64,000 nt of DNA from the NCBI RefSeq assembly GCF_018130615.1, contig NZ_JAFCKB010000012.1, forward strand, positions 124,001 to 188,000, in the 5' to 3' direction. The translations under genes and the position numbers were made by a program. Below, piece by piece: positions 16,024 through 24,127 of the stretch (its first letter is position 1; each line of letters starts with the position of its first letter). The stretch comes from Bradyrhizobium manausense. GTDB taxonomy: Bacteria > Pseudomonadota > Alphaproteobacteria > Rhizobiales > Xanthobacteraceae. Below the pieces are notes generated by a model. That model ran no database searches. It had not been told where the DNA came from and saw nothing but the letters and a program-made list of their open reading frames with translations.

Positions 16024-17043
16024 TCAGGCGGTCGCGATGGCGACGGGACGGCCAGTGCGGGCCGATTCGGTGGCCGCGTCGGCGAGCATCTGGGCGCGCT
16101 GTCCGTCGAGACCGGTCGGCGAGAGCGCAGCCTTGCCAGCGCAGGCATCGATGAAGGCCGCGAGTTCGGCGCGATAGGCGGCGGCATAGCGTTCGAGGAA
16201 GAAGTTCTGCACCGGATCGGCACGGAAGCCCTGGCCGGTCGCGATCTCGACGGTCGTCTCGTGGATGTTGCCGGCCCTCAGCATTCCCTTCGAGCCATGC
16301 ACCTCGACGCGCTGGTCGTAGCCGTAAGTGGCGCGGCGCGAGTTCGAGATCTGCGCGATGCGTCCGCTTGCCGTCTTCATCAACACCGCGGCGGTATCGA
16401 CGTCGCCGGCCTCGCCGATGGCCTTGTCCACCAGCGCTGAGCCGAGTGCAAAGACCTCGACCGGCTCCTCCGCCAGCAGGAAGCGCGCCATGTCGAAATC
16501 ATGGATCATCATGTCGCGGAACAGACCGCCCGAGCGTTTCACATAGTCGACCGGCGGCGGTCCGGGATCGCGCGAGATGACGCTGACGATCTCGATCTCG
16601 CCGGCCTCGCCGCTGCGCAGCCGCTTCTCCAGCGCCGCGAAATTCGGATCGAAGCGGCGGTTGAAGCCGATCATCAGAGGCTTGCCAGTCTTCTCGACAG
16701 TGGCCAGGCAGCGGCGAATACGGCCCGAGTCGAGATCGACCGGTTTCTCGCAGAACACCGCTTTGCCGGCCGAGACGGAGGCTTCGATCAGGTCGGCATG
16801 CGTGTCGGTCGGCGTGCAGATCACAATGGCGTCGATCCCGGAATCGCTCATGATCGCGTCGGCATCGGCCACCTTCGCGCCTGTCGCCTGCGCCAGCGAG
16901 GAGGCAGCCTCGGTTGAGGCGTCGGCCACTGCGACGAGCCGTGCATCGCCGCGCGCCGCGACATTGAGTCCGTGAATGCGCCCGATTCTGCCGGCGCCGA
17001 GAAGTCCAAACCGCATTGTCATCATCATGTCCGTCCCAGTCAT
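16024..17043 (-). CDS. iolG: myo-Inositol 2-dehydrogenase (Gfo/Idh/MocA family)
   Basis: Up to 339 residues. The NAD-binding Rossmann fold opens with MRFGLLGAGRIGRIHGLNVA. The catalytic-lysine motif is CEKPVDLD, and GGLFRDMMIHDFDMARFLL holds the substrate-side Asp and His residues typical of inositol dehydrogenases. The enzyme oxidises myo-inositol to 2-keto-myo-inositol (scyllo-inosose), the first step of the pathway continued by iolE, iolD, iolB and iolC on the other strand. The start could be any of the clustered ATGs at 17017-17043. It diverges from iolR across an IolR-type operator. Confidence 0.92.
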   Translation of the reverse strand: MTGTDMMMTMRFGLLGAGRIGRIHGLNVAARGDARLVAVADASTEAASSLAQATGAKVADADAIMSDSGIDAIVICTPTDTHADLIEASVSAGKAVFCEKPVDLDSGRIRRCLATVEKTGKPLMIGFNRRFDPNFAALEKRLRSGEAGEIEIVSVISRDPGPPPVDYVKRSGGLFRDMMIHDFDMARFLLAEEPVEVFALGSALVDKAIGEAGDVDTAAVLMKTASGRIAQISNSRRATYGYDQRVEVHGSKGMLRAGNIHETTVEIATGQGFRADPVQNFFLERYAAAYRAELAAFIDACAGKAALSPTGLDGQRAQMLADAATESARTGRPVAIATA

Positions 17044-17081
17044 GGCCTAACGCCCTAAACGGCATATTTTTTTTGTTCGGC

Positions 17082-17107
17082 TTGACTAATGGAATAAACA
17101 TTCCATT
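17082..17107. promoter_or_regulatory. IolR-type operator and -35 element between iolG and iolR
   Basis: AATGGAAT-AAAC-ATTCCATT (17088-17107) is a perfect inverted repeat containing GGAA-N6-TTCC, the motif described for the RpiR-like repressor IolR of Sinorhizobium meliloti. TTGACT at 17082-17087 could be a rightward -35 for iolR-iolCDEB, in which case the operator lies between -35 and -10. The site is well placed to control the divergent iolG operon too. Confidence 0.75.
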
Positions 17108-17146
17108 CTCTCCGCCGCCAAGTCAAGGCTAAGTCAAGGTCGGAGA

Positions 17147-18007
17147 GTGCCTTTCTCGATGTCCCCCGCCGCGTCACAGGATCAAGTCAAACCGGACTAC
17201 GACGCGTTCGTGACGCGGCTATGCGAGCGCGCGGACTCGTTGCCGAAGCGGCTGCGACAGGTGGCCGATTTCGCGCTTGCCCATCCCGACGACATGGCGC
17301 TGCACACCTCGGCGCAAGTGGCCGAACAAGCCGGCGTCCAGCCCTCGACGCTGGTGCGATTTGCACAGGCGCTCGACTTCTCCGGCTTTAGCGAGTTGCA
17401 GCACGTTTTCCGCAGCCGCCTCCGCCAGCAGTTCCCCGATTATCGCGAGCGCATCGAAATCCTGCGCGACGAAGGCGCGGCAGGACCCGACATGGCACGC
17501 GTGCTTCTGGATGGCTTCGTGGCGGCGAGCCGCAGCTCGCTCGACCAGCTCGAAAAGAGCTCGGTTCATGCCGACATCGACCGCGCCACCGATCTTCTCG
17601 CCAAGGCGCAGAGCATCGTCCTCGTCGGCGCCCGGCGCATGTTCCCGGTCGTGTCCTATCTCGCCTATGCCTTCGGCAAGCTCGGAATCCGGGCGATTCT
17701 GGTCGATCACGTCGCGGGGCTGGGCGCCGAGCAGGCAGCGCTGGCAAGGCCGGGCGACGTGGTGCTGGCGGTCAGCTGCGCGCCCTATACGCCTGCCACC
17801 ATCGACATCGCCGCGCAGGCGCACCAGCGTGGCATCCCCGTCATTTCGCTGACCGACGGGCCGCTCAGTCCGCTCGTGCAGAACTGCACCCTTTGGCTCG
17901 AGGTTCGGGAGGCCGATTACGGCGCCTTCCGCCCAATGGCCGCCACCTTCGCCCTCGCCATGACGCTGGCCGTGGGCACTGCCGAGAAAGCGCGCGCCGA
18001 TGGCTGA
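17147..18007 (+). CDS. iolR: RpiR-family repressor of inositol catabolism
   Basis: 286 residues from a GTG at 17147; an ATG at 17159 is an alternative. Residues 15-90 are the HTH_6 DNA-binding domain (KRLRQVADFALAHPDDMALH, VAEQAGVQPSTLVRFAQALD). Residues 130-260 are a SIS sugar-phosphate-binding domain (AQSIVLVGARRMFPVVSYLA, DVVLAVSCAPYTPATIDIAA). In S. meliloti the homologue represses iol genes and is released by a phosphorylated pathway intermediate. Its 3' end overlaps iolC by eight bases, so regulator and enzymes share a message and the repressor probably controls itself. Confidence 0.9.
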   Translation: MPFSMSPAASQDQVKPDYDAFVTRLCERADSLPKRLRQVADFALAHPDDMALHTSAQVAEQAGVQPSTLVRFAQALDFSGFSELQHVFRSRLRQQFPDYRERIEILRDEGAAGPDMARVLLDGFVAASRSSLDQLEKSSVHADIDRATDLLAKAQSIVLVGARRMFPVVSYLAYAFGKLGIRAILVDHVAGLGAEQAALARPGDVVLAVSCAPYTPATIDIAAQAHQRGIPVISLTDGPLSPLVQNCTLWLEVREADYGAFRPMAATFALAMTLAVGTAEKARADG

Positions 18008-19901
18008 GCCGAAGCTCGATTTGATCTCGATCGGCCGCTCCTCGGTCGATCTCTACGGCCAGCAGATCGGCGGCCGGCTCGAGGATATGGCGAGCTTCTC
18101 CAAGGCTGTCGGCGGCTGCCCGACCAATATTGCGATCGGCACGGCCCGGCTCGGGCTGAAGTCGGCCGTGATCACCCGCGTCGGCGACGAGCAGATGGGC
18201 CGCTTCATCCTCGAGCAGCTGCGCCGAGAAGGCGTCGACACGAAAGGCGTCATCGTCGATCCCAAGCGCCTGACCTCGTTGGTCATCCTGGGCGTGCGCG
18301 ACGAAAAGACCTTCCCGCTCATCTTCTACCGCACCGATTGCGCCGACGCCGCGCTCGACGAAAACGAGATCGAAGAGGAGTTCATCGCCTCGGCCCGCGC
18401 CGTCGTCGTCACCGGCACGCATTTCGCCATTCCCAATGCGGCCGCAGCCCAGCGCAAGGCGATCGCGCTCGCGCGCAAGCATGGTCGCAAGGTCGTCTTC
18501 GATGTTGACTATCGCCCCAATCTCTGGGGTCTCGCCGGGCATGCGGCGGGCGAAGAGCGTTATATCCGCTCCGGCACCGTCACCGGCCATCTCCAGGCCA
18601 TCCTGCCGGATTGCGACCTGATCGTCGGCACCGAGGAGGAGCTTCACGCGGCCGGCGGCAGTGAGGACACGCTCGCCGCACTGCGCACCATCCGCTCGCT
18701 CAGCGCGGCGACGATCGTCTGCAAACGTGGGCCCATGGGCTGCGTGGTCTTCCCGGGCTCGATCCCGCCGTCGCTGGACGACGGCGTCAGAGGGCCAGGC
18801 TTTCCGGTCGAGGTCTACAACGTGCTCGGCGCGGGCGACGCATTCATGTCCGGCTTCCTGCGCGGCTGGCTTCGCGACGAAGCGATCGAAACCTGCTGCG
18901 CATGGGCGAATGCCTGCGGCGCCTTCGCGGTCTCGCGCCTGCTCTGCTCGCCGGAGAGCCCGACCTTCGACGAGTTGCAATACTTTCTAAAGCACGGCTC
19001 ACCGCACCGCGCCTTGCGGCACGATGCAGACATCAACCACATCCATTGGGCGACGACGCGCCGCCCGCAGCCGCCGACGCTCATGGCGCTTGCCATCGAC
19101 CATCGCAGCCAGATGGAGGCGATCGCGGACGAGGCTGGTGCTCCGCGCGAGCGTATCGCCGTCTTCAAGACGCTCGCAGTCGAGGCGGCGGCACGCGTGG
19201 CGCAGGGGCAACCCGGTTTCGGTATGCTGCTCGACGGGCGCTACGGCCGCGAGGCGCTGTTCCGCGCCGCCGATCATCGTCTTTGGATCGCGCGCCCCCT
19301 GGAACGAACCGGTTCACGACCACTGGCGCTGGAAACAGATGCTGAGGGCTCGCTCGGCCTCGCGCTCGCCGAATGGCCGGTCGATCATGTCGCGAAATGC
19401 TTTTGCACCTACCATCCCGACGATGCCGAGGCGCTCAAGGCTGCGCAGGATGCGACGCTGAAGCGCGTATCGCTTGCCTGCCGTCAGGCCGGGCGCGAAC
19501 TGCTCGTCGAGATCGTCGCCTCGAAGCATGGCACGCTGGCGGACGATACCGCGGCGCGCGTCATGCGCAGGCTCTATGGGCTCGGTATCAAGCCGGATTG
19601 GTGGAAGCTCGAAGCACAGCCGAGCGTCGCCGCCTGGCAGCAGATCGATGGCGCCGTCGCCGAGAACGATCCCTATTGCCGCGGCGTTGTCGTGCTGGGG
19701 CTTGATGCGCCGCTCGCCAAGCTCGAAGAGGCATTCGAACTGGCCCGTGGCGCGGCGAGCGTGAAGGGTTTCGCTGTCGGGCGTTCGATCTTCGGCGAGC
19801 CTGCCCGCGAGTGGTTTTCCGGCCGCCTCGACGACGAATGCGCGGTCGCCGCGATGACGGAGCGCTTCGGCCGGCTGGTCCAGGCCTGGCGGCGCGATTG
19901 A
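18000..19901 (+). CDS. iolC: 5-Dehydro-2-deoxygluconokinase fused to a DUF2090 domain
   Basis: 633 residues. Residues 1-330 are a PfkB/ribokinase fold: an N-terminal GRSSVDLYGQQIGG and FSKAVGGCPTNIAIGTARLG, and near 275-290 the anion-hole motif VLGAGDAFMSGFLRGW with its catalytic Asp. The remaining 300 residues are DUF2090, an aldolase-like domain (LMALAIDHRSQMEAIADEAG, then SVKGFAVGRSIFGEPAREWF). This fusion is the normal form in rhizobia. The kinase phosphorylates 5-dehydro-2-deoxygluconate. The C-terminal domain has been proposed to be the IolJ-like aldolase, which would explain why no separate iolJ is seen. Confidence 0.92.
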   Translation: MAEPKLDLISIGRSSVDLYGQQIGGRLEDMASFSKAVGGCPTNIAIGTARLGLKSAVITRVGDEQMGRFILEQLRREGVDTKGVIVDPKRLTSLVILGVRDEKTFPLIFYRTDCADAALDENEIEEEFIASARAVVVTGTHFAIPNAAAAQRKAIALARKHGRKVVFDVDYRPNLWGLAGHAAGEERYIRSGTVTGHLQAILPDCDLIVGTEEELHAAGGSEDTLAALRTIRSLSAATIVCKRGPMGCVVFPGSIPPSLDDGVRGPGFPVEVYNVLGAGDAFMSGFLRGWLRDEAIETCCAWANACGAFAVSRLLCSPESPTFDELQYFLKHGSPHRALRHDADINHIHWATTRRPQPPTLMALAIDHRSQMEAIADEAGAPRERIAVFKTLAVEAAARVAQGQPGFGMLLDGRYGREALFRAADHRLWIARPLERTGSRPLALETDAEGSLGLALAEWPVDHVAKCFCTYHPDDAEALKAAQDATLKRVSLACRQAGRELLVEIVASKHGTLADDTAARVMRRLYGLGIKPDWWKLEAQPSVAAWQQIDGAVAENDPYCRGVVVLGLDAPLAKLEEAFELARGAASVKGFAVGRSIFGEPAREWFSGRLDDECAVAAMTERFGRLVQAWRRD

Positions 19902-19914
19902 GCGGGAGCGAGTG

Positions 19915-21756
19915 ATGGCAACGATCAGGCTCACCATGGCGCAGGCGCTCGTCGCAGCGCTGGCGGCGCAGAAGACCGTGGTCGACGGGCAGGAGCAGCC
20001 GCTCTTCGCCGGTGTCTGGGCGATCTTCGGCCATGGCAATGTGGCGGGCCTCGGCGAGGCGCTGTATGCCGCGCGCGACCGCCTGCCGACCTTGCGCGCC
20101 CACAACGAACAGGCGATGGCACATGCCGCGATCGCCTTCGCCAAGGCCTCGCGCCGCCGGCGCATGATGGCGGTGACGAGCTCGATCGGCCCTGGTGCGA
20201 CCAATATGGTGACGGCCGCAGCGGTTGCTCACGTCAATCGCCTGCCGGTGTTGCTGCTGCCGGGTGATGTCTTCGCCGGGCGCCGTCCCGATCCGGTGCT
20301 GCAACAGATCGAGGACTTCGGCGACGGCACCGTCTCCGCCAATGACTGCTTCCGGCCCGTCTCGCGCTATTTCGACCGCATCACCCGGCCCGAGCAGATC
20401 ATGCCCGCCTTCGAGCGCGCGATGCAGGTTCTGACGGATCCGGCCGAATGCGGACCCGTGACGCTCGCGCTCTGCCAGGACGTGCAGACGGAAGCCTACG
20501 AATATCCCGACTGGTTCTTCGCCGAGCGCATCTGGCAGCCGCGCCGGGCGTGCCCCGACGAGACGGAGTTGGCTCAGGCCGTCGCACTGCTCAAGGCGGC
20601 CAGGCGTCCGCTCGTCGTCGCCGGCGGTGGCGTCCTCTACAGTGAGGCGGAAGGCGATCTCGCATCCTTCTGCACGGCGCACGGCATGCCGGCGGCGGAA
20701 ACGCAAGCCGGCAAGAGCGCGCTGCCTCACGACCATCCGCTCAATCTCGGCGCGATCGGCGTCACCGGCACTGGCGCGGCAAACGATGCTGCGCAGCAGG
20801 CCGATCTCGTGCTCGCGATCGGCACCCGGCTGCAGGATTTCACCACCGGCTCACGTTCGCTGTTCGCCGATCCCGCTTGCCGGGTCGTCGGCCTCAATAC
20901 GCAGATCTTCGATGCTGGCAAGCATCGTGCGCAGCCCCTCGTCGCCGATGCCAAAGCAGGGCTCGCGGAGCTCGACGCCGCGCTCCAGGGCTGGGCGGCA
21001 CCTGCCAGCTGGACCGAGCAGGCAAAGAACGGCCGCACGTCGTGGCTGGAAACGGCCGCGCGCTACACCGCCGCCGGCAACGAAACCTTGCCGAGCGACG
21101 CAGAGGTCATCGGCGCCGTTCAGCGCCGCAGCCTGCCAAGCGATGTCGTGCTTTGCGCCGCCGGTGGCTTGCCCGGCGAGCTGCACAAGCTCTGGCAGCC
21201 GGGCGCGCCCGGCGGTTACCACATGGAATACGGCTATTCCTGCATGGGCTACGAGATCGCTGGCGGGCTCGGCGTCAAGCTCGCCGATCCCGCGCGCGAG
21301 GTCGTCGTGATGGTCGGCGACGGTTCCTATCTGATGATGAATTCCGAGATCGCCACGTCGGTGATGTCAGGTGCGAAACTCATCATCGTCGTGCTCGACA
21401 ACCGCGGCTTCGGCTGCATCAATCGGCTCCAGAACGCCACCGGCGGCGCCCCTTTCAACAACCTCCTGCGCGACGCCCGTCACGAGATCCTGCCGGCGAT
21501 CGACTTCGCAGCGCACGCCGCTGCGATGGGGGCGATCGCGCGCAAGGTTGCGGGTATTACGGAACTGGAAGCCGCGCTCGATGAGGCGCGACGTCACGAT
21601 CGGACGAGCGTCGTCGTGATCGACACCGACCCGCTGCGCTCGACCGATGCCGGCGGTCATTGGTGGGACGTGGCGGTGCCCGAGGTGTCGGATCGCACCG
21701 AGGTCGAGGCCGCAAGGCGCCATTATGTCGAGGCGCTCGTGCGCCGCAAGTACTGA
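19915..21756 (+). CDS. iolD: 3D-(3,5/4)-Trihydroxycyclohexane-1,2-dione hydrolase (ThDP enzyme)
   Basis: 613 residues from the ATG at 19915, preceded by GCGGGAGCGAGTG. It has the three-domain architecture of thiamine-diphosphate enzymes: an N-terminal catalytic Glu region (LRAHNEQAMAHAAIAFAKA), a central domain, and the ThDP/Mg2+ motif MVGDGSYLMMNSEIATSVM ending with a conserved Asn. It opens the six-membered ring in inositol breakdown to give 5-deoxyglucuronate. It starts 13 bases after iolC and is followed by iolE 15 bases on. Confidence 0.95.
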   Translation: MATIRLTMAQALVAALAAQKTVVDGQEQPLFAGVWAIFGHGNVAGLGEALYAARDRLPTLRAHNEQAMAHAAIAFAKASRRRRMMAVTSSIGPGATNMVTAAAVAHVNRLPVLLLPGDVFAGRRPDPVLQQIEDFGDGTVSANDCFRPVSRYFDRITRPEQIMPAFERAMQVLTDPAECGPVTLALCQDVQTEAYEYPDWFFAERIWQPRRACPDETELAQAVALLKAARRPLVVAGGGVLYSEAEGDLASFCTAHGMPAAETQAGKSALPHDHPLNLGAIGVTGTGAANDAAQQADLVLAIGTRLQDFTTGSRSLFADPACRVVGLNTQIFDAGKHRAQPLVADAKAGLAELDAALQGWAAPASWTEQAKNGRTSWLETAARYTAAGNETLPSDAEVIGAVQRRSLPSDVVLCAAGGLPGELHKLWQPGAPGGYHMEYGYSCMGYEIAGGLGVKLADPAREVVVMVGDGSYLMMNSEIATSVMSGAKLIIVVLDNRGFGCINRLQNATGGAPFNNLLRDARHEILPAIDFAAHAAAMGAIARKVAGITELEAALDEARRHDRTSVVVIDTDPLRSTDAGGHWWDVAVPEVSDRTEVEAARRHYVEALVRRKY

Positions 21757-21771
21757 TCAAGCGAGGACGAC

Positions 21772-22671
21772 ATGCCTATCCGTATCGGCGCCAACCCCAT
21801 CGGCTGGTCGAACGACGATCTGCAGGAGATCGGCGGCGAGACACCGCTCGAGACGTGCCTCGCCGAAGCGCGCGAGGCGGGCTTCGTGGGCATGGAGCTC
21901 GGCCACAAATTTCCGCGCGAGCCGCAGGCCCTGAAGGCCGCGCTCGCGCCTTTCGGTATGGCCTGCATTTCCGGCTGGTATTCGGCGGAGCTTTTGAAGC
22001 GCGATGCTGATGAAGAGATGCGGCATCTGCGCTCGCATCTCGATCTCTTGAAGGCGATGGGATCGACCGTGCTGGTCTTCGCCGAGACCTCGAATGCGAT
22101 CCATGGCGATCGCAGCAAGCCGCTATCGCAGCGGCCTGTCATGAAGGCGGGCGACTGGGCGGAGTTCGGCCGGCGCATTACAGAAGTAGCCGAGCGTACG
22201 CTCGCCGAGGGCGTCAGGCTGGTCTACCATCATCACATCGGCACCATCGTGGAGAGCACGGCGGATATCGACGCTTTCATGGCAGCGACCGGCGATGCCG
22301 CTCATCTGTTGCTCGACACCGGCCACGCCACGTGGGGCGGCGCCGATCCGGCTGCGCTGGCCCGGCGCTATCGCGCCCGCATCAGCCATGTCCACGCCAA
22401 GGACGTGCGTCGGACGGTGATGGAGCAGGCGCGCCGCGAGGATTGGAGCTTCCTCGATGCCGTGTTGGGACAGGGCAGCGAACTCGGCGTCTACACCGTG
22501 CCCGGCGATGGCATGGTCGACTATCCGACTGTCTTCCGCGAGCTTCCGAACTATTCCGGTTGGGTTGTCGTCGAGGCGGAGCAGGATCCAAAGAAGGCAC
22601 ATCCGCTGACCTACGCCAAGAAGGGTGTTGCACATCTGAAGCAGAGCCTGAAGGAGGCCGGGCTTGCCTAG
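21772..22671 (+). CDS. iolE: Inosose dehydratase (2-keto-myo-inositol dehydratase)
   Basis: 299 residues, a xylose-isomerase-like TIM barrel. The start MPIRIGANPIGWSNDDLQEI is typical of IolE. Metal ligands are expected in LVYHHHIGTIVEST, LLLDTGHATWGGADP, and VHAKDV, and near the C-terminus in WVVVEAEQDPKKAHP. It removes water from 2-keto-myo-inositol to form 3D-(3,5/4)-trihydroxycyclohexane-1,2-dione, the substrate of IolD. The ATG follows GCGAGGACGAC. Confidence 0.95.
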   Translation: MPIRIGANPIGWSNDDLQEIGGETPLETCLAEAREAGFVGMELGHKFPREPQALKAALAPFGMACISGWYSAELLKRDADEEMRHLRSHLDLLKAMGSTVLVFAETSNAIHGDRSKPLSQRPVMKAGDWAEFGRRITEVAERTLAEGVRLVYHHHIGTIVESTADIDAFMAATGDAAHLLLDTGHATWGGADPAALARRYRARISHVHAKDVRRTVMEQARREDWSFLDAVLGQGSELGVYTVPGDGMVDYPTVFRELPNYSGWVVVEAEQDPKKAHPLTYAKKGVAHLKQSLKEAGLA

Positions 22672-22684
22672 GCCCGGAGGCATC

Positions 22685-23491
22685 ATGTCGAAGCTTCTCA
22701 TCAAGCCGAGCGCGTCCGATGCTGATGGGCGCGTCCATGACGTGACACCGCAGACGGCCGGATGGTCCCATGTCGGTTTCGCCGTCCACGGGCTCCGCGA
22801 CGGCCAGAGTTTGGCGCGCGAGACCGGCGCGCGCGAGCACTGCCTCGTCCTGCTCTCCGGCAAGGTCGCGGCGCAGGCGGGCGGGCAGGATTTCGGCGTC
22901 ATCGGCGGGCGCAACTCGCCCTTCGAGGCCGATCCCTGGTCCCTCTATGTGCCGGCCGGGTCCGACTGGTCGGTGACGGCTCGAGGATCCTGCGAAGTCG
23001 CCATCTGCTCGGCGCCCGGCGTTGCGAACGCGCGTCCGCCGCGCCTGATCGCACCTCGGGATGTCGGCTGCCTGACGCGAGGGCAGGGGAGCAACACCCG
23101 CCATGTCCGCAACATCCTGCCCGAGACGGAGCCCGCCGACGGGCTGCTGGTTGTCGAGGTCGTCACGCCGGCCGGCTCATGGTCGAGCTATCCGCCGCAC
23201 AAGCACGACCAGGATAGGCTGCCAGCCGAATCTCAGCTCGAAGAGACCTATTATCACCGCCTGAACCCGCCGCAGGGCTTTGGCTTTCAGCGCGTCTACA
23301 CCGACGACCGCTCGCTGGACGAGACCTTCGCTTTCGAGGATGGCGACGTCGTTCTGGTGCCGAAGGGCTACCATCCCGTCGGTGCGCCGCATGGCTATGA
23401 TCTCTATTATCTCAACGTCATGGCCGGCCCGAAGCGGATCTGGAAGTTTCACAACGACCCGGCGCATGAATGGATGCTGGCGGGCCGCTGA
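22685..23491 (+). CDS. iolB: 5-Deoxy-glucuronate isomerase
   Basis: 268 residues from the ATG at 22685 (CGGAGGCATC upstream); the frame extends 21 bases into iolE without a site. It is a bicupin protein. Metal ligands are expected in SYPPHKHDQD, LEETYYHRLNPPQGFGFQRV and VLVPKGYHPVGAPHGYDLYY, the usual IolB signature. It converts 5-deoxyglucuronate to 5-dehydro-2-deoxygluconate, the substrate of IolC. It ends the iolRCDEB group. iolA (methylmalonate-semialdehyde dehydrogenase) is not in the window. Confidence 0.95.
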   Translation: MSKLLIKPSASDADGRVHDVTPQTAGWSHVGFAVHGLRDGQSLARETGAREHCLVLLSGKVAAQAGGQDFGVIGGRNSPFEADPWSLYVPAGSDWSVTARGSCEVAICSAPGVANARPPRLIAPRDVGCLTRGQGSNTRHVRNILPETEPADGLLVVEVVTPAGSWSSYPPHKHDQDRLPAESQLEETYYHRLNPPQGFGFQRVYTDDRSLDETFAFEDGDVVLVPKGYHPVGAPHGYDLYYLNVMAGPKRIWKFHNDPAHEWMLAGR

Positions 23492-23499
23492 CGCCCGTC

Positions 23500-24021
23500 T
23501 CAGCGTCCGAGCGGCACCGTCGCCTGGATCGTCCAATCGGCGATCGGAATGTCCTGTCCTGAACGGACGACGCAAATTCGGTCGAAGGTGATGGCGCGGC
23601 CGGCGAGGCGCTGCGTGAATTCGGCGGCTGCCGGCGCCTTCACCACTTCCGGTAAATTGCCATAGAGCAGCGAGACATGCGGCATGAAGTCTTCGATTCC
23701 CTCGGGATCGAGGCGTCGCTTCAGCTTGTCGAGCGGCACTGAGACGGCGAAGCGCACGTAGAAGGCCCGGAAGAACGCTCCTGTCGTCTCGATCGACGTG
23801 ATCGGTTCGGCGAAAGGCTCCAACGCGGAGGCGGCTGCCCGAACGTCGTCGTGGAGACGCTCGAATGTCGCATCCGTGTCGCCGCGCAGCGTTAGATGCG
23901 GCGCGAAGATCGGCGTGCCGAAGCGCGACGCAAGCTCGCTGACGAGCGAAGCGAGAAACGCTTGGTCCTTGGGGCAAGGCATCAGCCAGAGCGATCGGAT
24001 TTCGGTGGTCATCGGGGTCAT
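23500..24021 (-). CDS. 2H phosphoesterase (cyclic phosphodiesterase / 2'-5' RNA ligase-like)
   Basis: 173 residues. The two catalytic H-x-T/S-x motifs of the 2H superfamily are intact: His42-Leu-Thr44-Leu in FAPHLTLRGD and His115-Val-Ser117-Leu in FMPHVSLLYGN. The length and the spacing of about 73 residues fit the small cyclic-phosphodiesterase branch, which opens 1,2- or 2,3-cyclic phosphates, rather than the longer RNA ligases. The gene is convergent with iolB (8 bases apart) and divergent from an ABC operon across an IolR-type operator. That makes a role in the inositol pathway, such as opening inositol cyclic phosphate, an attractive inference. An RNA-repair role remains possible. Confidence 0.8.
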   Translation of the reverse strand: MTPMTTEIRSLWLMPCPKDQAFLASLVSELASRFGTPIFAPHLTLRGDTDATFERLHDDVRAAASALEPFAEPITSIETTGAFFRAFYVRFAVSVPLDKLKRRLDPEGIEDFMPHVSLLYGNLPEVVKAPAAAEFTQRLAGRAITFDRICVVRSGQDIPIADWTIQATVPLGR

Positions 24022-24028
24022 AAATCTG

Positions 24029-24096
24029 TTGCACGAGCGCGCTAGGGAACGTTATGTTTATTCCAAGCCGATCGCGGAATGGAAGAACAATTCCAT
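24029..24096 (+). promoter_or_regulatory. Promoter and IolR-type operator for the second ABC operon
   Basis: TTGCAC (24029-24034), 17 bases, then TTATGT (24052-24057) is a plausible rightward sigma-70 promoter. ATGGAA-GAACAA-TTCCAT (24079-24096) is a perfect inverted repeat holding GGAA-N6-TTCC, like the iolG-iolR operator. In addition ATGTTTATTCC at 24054-24064 is the exact complement of 11 bases of that operator (17091-17101), a probable half site. The region also lies upstream of the leftward 2H phosphoesterase gene. Confidence 0.65.
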
Positions 24097-24127
24097 CAGC
24101 GTATAGGGCGGCGTGGAGGGACGGATC

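Noticed and set aside
17865-18980. 371-codon leftward open frame
   Set aside because: Antisense to iolR and iolC; shadow composition.
23500-24021. RNA 2'-5' ligase as the main call for the 2H protein
   Set aside because: The short length and single compact 2H unit suit cyclic phosphodiesterases better, and true ligase activity is rarely the physiological role in this family. It is kept as an alternative only.
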